From: an uncultured Cytophagales bacterium
Lineage (GTDB): Bacteria; Bacteroidota; Bacteroidia; Cytophagales; Thermonemataceae
Assembly (NCBI GenBank): GCA_937911505.1
Contig: CALEMF010000100.1
Span: 1 to 35,789 of the forward strand
Direction of reading: 5' to 3'
DNA length: 35,789 nucleotides
Under the pieces are notes generated by a model. The model did not search any database and was not told where the DNA came from. It saw only the letters and a program-made list of their open reading frames with translations. Below are positions 32,406 to 35,789 of this stretch, in pieces; within the stretch, counting starts at the first letter, position 1, and each line of letters starts with the position of its first letter. The position numbers and the translations under genes are program-made.

Positions 32406-34322
32406 CTATGAGGGAACCTTCAATCCAGCTCCTTCTATGATTTCTTCTACCACTTCTGGATTGAGTAGCGTCGAAGTATCGCCTAGAGAGCCGATTTCTT
32501 TTTCAGCTACCTTTCTCAAAATACGTCGCATAATCTTCCCTGAGCGTGTCTTCGGTAAGCCAGTAACTACCTGTATGGTATCAGGCTTGGCAATAGGGCC
32601 AATCACTTTTGACACAGTAAGGAGTAAACTTTGTCTGATCTTATCAACTTCGTGGTTTTCAGAAGCACTATCCAGTACTACATAAGCATAAATGCCTTGT
32701 CCCTTGATTTCGTGTGGGAAACCTACTACCGCTGATTCGATTACCAATGGATGCGAGTTGATGGCATTTTCCACCTCGGCGGTACCCATTCTATGGCCAG
32801 AAACGTTGATTACATCATCTACGCGGCCTAAGATTCTGTAGTAGCCGTCTGCATCACGCTTTACCCCATCACCTGTAAAGTAGTACCCTTTAAAGGTAGA
32901 AAAGTAGGTGTTTTTACAACGTTCGTGATCGCCGTAAGTGGTGCGAATCATCGAAGGCCAAGGGTATTTTATACAAAGATTCCCCTCTACGTTGTTGCCT
33001 TTCAGCTCTTTACCGTCGTTGTCTACGATAATGGGTTGTACCCCAGGCAGTGGAAGCGTTGCGTACGCAGGTTTAGTAGGCGTAATACCCGCCAGTGGCG
33101 ACATCATCATCCCGCCAGTTTCAGTTTGCCACCAAGTATCTACAATCGGGCAGTTTCCTTTCCCTACGTGGAGATAGTACCATTGCCAGGCCTCTTCGTT
33201 GATCGGTTCGCCTACTGAGCCAAGTACTTTCAGCGAAGTGAGCTTATGTTTGTTCACTGGCTCTATGCCGTAGCTCATCAATGCGCGAATCGCTGTAGGC
33301 GCCGTGTAGAAGTGTGTTACTTGGTGCTTGTCTACTACTTCCCAGAAGCGGTCTACATCTGGATAGGTAGGTACCCCTTCATACATAATAATGGTAGCAC
33401 CAGCTAACAAAGGCCCATACACGATGTAGGAATGCCCAGTGATCCAACCTACATCGGCTGTACACCAGAAGATGTCGCCCTTGTTGTATTGAAACACATT
33501 GATAAAGGAATAAGCCGTATACACCATATAGCCCGCGGTGGTGTGTACAACCCCTTTTGGCTTCCCTGTAGAGCCTGAGGTATACAAGATGAACAACATA
33601 TCCTCCGCGTCCATTTCTTCAGCAACATTGTCTGTGAACACGCCTTCTACCACCTCGTGCCACCAAAGGTCTCTTCCTGCCTTCATATTCACTTCAGCGT
33701 GGGTACGTTGTACCACGATAACTTTCTCCACAGAAGAGCAGTTTTCTAAGGCCTCATCTACTACTTTTTTTACAGCGATGTTCTTTTTACCTCTAAAATT
33801 ACCATCAGAGGTTAGTACGACTTTACACTGAGAGTCATTAATGCGATCGGACAGTGAAGTAGCAGAGAAACCTGCAAAAACTACCGAATGGATAGCACCA
33901 ATACGCGCACAAGCCAGCATAGCAACGGCCGCTTCAGGAATCATGGGCATATAGATAGCCACCCGATCTCCTTTTTGAACGCCTTGTGCTTTTAAGACAT
34001 TGGCAAACTGACACACCTTCTCAAATAGTTCCTTATAGGTAATCGTAATAGCTGCCTCACTAGGATCGTTGGGTTCCCAAATAATAGCGGGCTGATCGGC
34101 CAACATAAAGAGATTTTTTTCAAAAATATTCTCAGTGATATTCAGTTTACCATTGACAAACCACTTCGTGTCGTAGTTATCAAAGTCCCATTCTAAGACG
34201 TTGTCCCATTTTTTACGCCAATAAAAGTTTTCGGCGATATTTCCCCAGAAAGCTTCTGGATTGGCTAAACTCTTTTGATACTCATATAAGTATCCACTTA
34301 GGGTGCTGATTTTTGGTATCAT
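32406..34322 (-). CDS. acs: Acetyl-CoA synthetase
   Basis: A 638-residue AMP-forming acyl-CoA synthetase of the Acs length (about 650). An Acs-type N-terminal part (EAFWGNIAENFYWRKKWDNV) precedes the adenylation core with YTSGSTGKPKGVVHTT (P-loop), VDTWWQTETGGMM (A5) and GYYFTGDGVKRDADGYYRIL, then GRVDDVINVSGHRMGTAEVE (hinge), and ends with PKTRSGKIMRRILRKVA, which contains the catalytic, acetylatable lysine (in SGKIMRR). It converts acetate, ATP and CoA to acetyl-CoA. It lies 77 bases downstream of a response-regulator gene and a STAC-domain kinase, which fits two-component control by acetate. Confidence 0.96.
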   Translation of the reverse strand: MIPKISTLSGYLYEYQKSLANPEAFWGNIAENFYWRKKWDNVLEWDFDNYDTKWFVNGKLNITENIFEKNLFMLADQPAIIWEPNDPSEAAITITYKELFEKVCQFANVLKAQGVQKGDRVAIYMPMIPEAAVAMLACARIGAIHSVVFAGFSATSLSDRINDSQCKVVLTSDGNFRGKKNIAVKKVVDEALENCSSVEKVIVVQRTHAEVNMKAGRDLWWHEVVEGVFTDNVAEEMDAEDMLFILYTSGSTGKPKGVVHTTAGYMVYTAYSFINVFQYNKGDIFWCTADVGWITGHSYIVYGPLLAGATIIMYEGVPTYPDVDRFWEVVDKHQVTHFYTAPTAIRALMSYGIEPVNKHKLTSLKVLGSVGEPINEEAWQWYYLHVGKGNCPIVDTWWQTETGGMMMSPLAGITPTKPAYATLPLPGVQPIIVDNDGKELKGNNVEGNLCIKYPWPSMIRTTYGDHERCKNTYFSTFKGYYFTGDGVKRDADGYYRILGRVDDVINVSGHRMGTAEVENAINSHPLVIESAVVGFPHEIKGQGIYAYVVLDSASENHEVDKIRQSLLLTVSKVIGPIAKPDTIQVVTGLPKTRSGKIMRRILRKVAEKEIGSLGDTSTLLNPEVVEEIIEGAGLKVPS

Positions 34323-34399
34323 TAGATAAATTTTAAAAGGTGAATAATTAATTTATAGTATAGTTTAGTTATACAGTTGAAAAGTGAACGTGCTAGCTT

Positions 34400-34774
34400 C
34401 TAAGAAGCCATTTGCAGTAATTCTTTCACTTTCCCTACTAAATTTCTCGTTGAAAACGGTTTCGTAAGGTACAAATCTGCGCCTACCTCGTAGCCCTTTT
34501 CTATGTCTACGGGTTTGCTCTTGGCCGATAAGAAAATCACTTTGATGTGTGCCAACTCTTTTCGCTTTTTAATAAGCGTGCAGACCTCGTAACCATCTAC
34601 ATCGGGCATCATGATATCTAGCACGACCAACGCGGGAATTTCTTTTTGAAGTAACTCTATCGCTTCCCTTCCGTTACGCGCTACAAATACCTCGTAGCCT
34701 TCTTTCCTCATCAGAAAGTCTAGCGACATCAGTATGTTCGGCTCATCATCCACTACCAATACCTTCATATCCAT
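34400..34774 (-). CDS. CheY-like single-domain response regulator
   Basis: A 124-residue receiver domain. The acidic pocket is Asp9-Asp10 (VLVVDDEPN), the phospho-acceptor is Asp53 (VVLDIMMPDVDGYEV), the switch residue is Ser83 (IFLSAKS) and the conserved lysine is Lys105 (YLTKPFS). No output domain is attached, so it acts by protein contacts or relays phosphate. The kinase gene ends 41 bases upstream on the same strand, so they are almost certainly a pair. acs follows after 77 bases. The nearest alternative start is MKVLVV, two residues in. Confidence 0.93.
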   Translation of the reverse strand: MDMKVLVVDDEPNILMSLDFLMRKEGYEVFVARNGREAIELLQKEIPALVVLDIMMPDVDGYEVCTLIKKRKELAHIKVIFLSAKSKPVDIEKGYEVGADLYLTKPFSTRNLVGKVKELLQMAS

Positions 34775-34815
34775 TCTGTTTGTATATATTAAATTGTGAA
34801 AACCTTCTTTTACTG

Positions 34816-35789
34816 CTATTTCTGCAGTAGTATTTTAAAAATAGTATACTTTTCTGGCTGGCTCTCTACCCATATCTTCCCGCGATGCAGTTGTATAATA
34901 TTTTTACAGATTGCTAAACCTAATCCACTTCCTTGTGGCTTCTTACTCGTTTGTGTCTCTGTTTGGTAAAACTTATCGAAAATGTACCCTTGGTGCTCTC
35001 GTTGAATTCCCTTTCCGTTGTCTTCAAACTCCACTAGAATGGTCTCTTGAAGGTTCTTAATTCTCACTTGAATAAAGGCTTTCGTAAACTTGACCGCATT
35101 AGAAAGAATGTTAAAAAATACCTGCAGCATTTTGTCCCGATCAATCATCAATGGGGGCGCTTGATCCGCCTCTAGCGTTACCTCTATGTTACGTTCTTTG
35201 AATACTTGCTGCATGGTAATCAAGGCTTCTTCAATAATAGGCTGTACTGGGTGAGATGCGACTTGAAGGGTTTGCTTACCAGACTCAAACTTTTCGAGTT
35301 CCAATACTTGATCGATCAGAAGATTCAACCGCTCAGTCTCTATAATGATGGTATCCAAGAAGTGTTGTTTTTCGTCCTCCTCGAGGGTAGGGTTATCTTG
35401 AAGGATCTCCGCGAAAGCCCTAATTGATGTAAGCGGGGTACGCATCTCGTGCGTTACCGTAGAGATAAAATTATTCTTTTGCTGATCCAGTTTTTTGAGC
35501 GCTACATTCAACCGCTTTACGGTTTGTGTTTCCTTCAGTAATTCAACCACATCTTTTTGGCTGATTTCTTCCTCTTTTACTACAGATGAGACTAAAATCC
35601 TAGCAGAAACAGTTCCCACAGCACCTGCTAAAATCTTCTCTGCATAATTGACCCAAATAGCGGTATCAAAATGTTCCTGCTGTTGAAGAGGTTGCCTATG
35701 AGCCAGATGTGTAAACAGTTCGTCAGTACGTGCCTTCCCTAAGAAATTGGCCAATAGATATTCGAGTTGTTTCTTATCGGCAAAACCTT
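34816..35789 (-). CDS. STAC-domain sensor histidine kinase, C-terminal part (cut by window edge)
   Basis: The frame is open to the last base: before the TTG at 35752-35754 it reads GFADKKQLEYL, continuous with LANFLGKARTDELFTHLAHR. The visible part has a STAC-like domain (WVNYAEKILAGAVGTVSARI, then LVSSVVKEEEIS), a short coiled coil, and a kinase core with H-box STVTHEMRTPLTSIRAFAEI (phospho-His codon about 35449-35451), N-box FNILSNAVKF, G1 EDNGKGI, F-box IFDKFYQ and G2 GSGLGLAICKNI. STAC domains link SLC5 (sodium/solute symporter-like) membrane domains to kinases such as CbrA and CrbS. An SLC5 domain beyond the window edge is therefore predicted (inference). Confidence 0.9.
   Translation of the reverse strand, partial: GFADKKQLEYLLANFLGKARTDELFTHLAHRQPLQQQEHFDTAIWVNYAEKILAGAVGTVSARILVSSVVKEEEISQKDVVELLKETQTVKRLNVALKKLDQQKNNFISTVTHEMRTPLTSIRAFAEILQDNPTLEEDEKQHFLDTIIIETERLNLLIDQVLELEKFESGKQTLQVASHPVQPIIEEALITMQQVFKERNIEVTLEADQAPPLMIDRDKMLQVFFNILSNAVKFTKAFIQVRIKNLQETILVEFEDNGKGIQREHQGYIFDKFYQTETQTSKKPQGSGLGLAICKNIIQLHRGKIWVESQPEKYTIFKILLQK

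Noticed and set aside
35752..35754. TTG at 35752-35754 as the true start of the kinase
   Set aside because: The same frame continues upstream to the last base with sequence that fits the STAC-linker region, so the gene is cut by the window edge.

Overview
The window looks like a chromosomal segment of a member of the Bacteroidota, probably of the Cytophagales/Cytophagia kind (phylum fairly sure, lower rank inferred). Signs for the phylum: a primary sigma factor that starts directly at region 1.2, several promoters of the TTTG / TAnnTTTG type with 19-21 base spacing (before the tRNA, rpsO, the START-domain gene, the COG0523 gene and the padR gene), A-rich leaders with little Shine-Dalgarno, and typical families (DUF6934, TPR-SpoIIE phosphatase, PepSY-like secreted protein, TonB receptor with a carboxypeptidase-regulatory domain). 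Coding is dense. No integrase, transposase, CRISPR array or rRNA was seen.

Layout. 1-5.0 kb (minus): housekeeping block of rpoD (cut by the window edge), pnp, rpsO, an LptF/LptG-type permease and a START-like protein. 5.05-6.4 kb (plus): tRNA-Met(CAT) with promoter and terminator, then an ArsR regulator and an ArsC-like protein with a signal peptide. 6.4-8.4 kb (minus): a KefB-type exchanger overlapping a glutaredoxin-like gene, and a small membrane protein. 8.5-9.5 kb (plus): cyclophilin and a DUF6934 protein. 9.66-12.8 kb (minus): Tat-exported PhoX and a COG0523 metal-chaperone GTPase with a palindromic operator over its promoter.

12.97-18.89 kb (minus) is the most unusual part: an apparent operon of a siderophore-type TonB-dependent receptor, a lipoprotein related to acetolactate decarboxylase, a CPYC flavoprotein with a Tat-like leader, a second and more canonical acetolactate decarboxylase lipoprotein, and an AraC regulator. 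All but the regulator seem destined for the cell envelope, which suggests uptake and periplasmic processing of a small ligand. I know of no described system with this make-up.

19.3-28.4 kb is mixed: aroC, a small unknown protein, a GAF histidine kinase, a lipoprotein with 18 histidines in one heptad register, three tandem acidic lipocalin-like lipoproteins, a TPR-SpoIIE phosphatase, a PdxH-like oxidase and a peptidoglycan amidase. 28.4-32.3 kb: a non-coding stretch with nested inverted repeats, a PepSY-like secreted protein, a padR/membrane-protein pair behind a dyad operator, a TPR protein and an unknown secreted protein. 32.4 kb to the end (minus): acs, a CheY-like response regulator and the C-terminal part of a STAC-domain histidine kinase, resembling acetate-responsive CrbS/CrbR control of acs.
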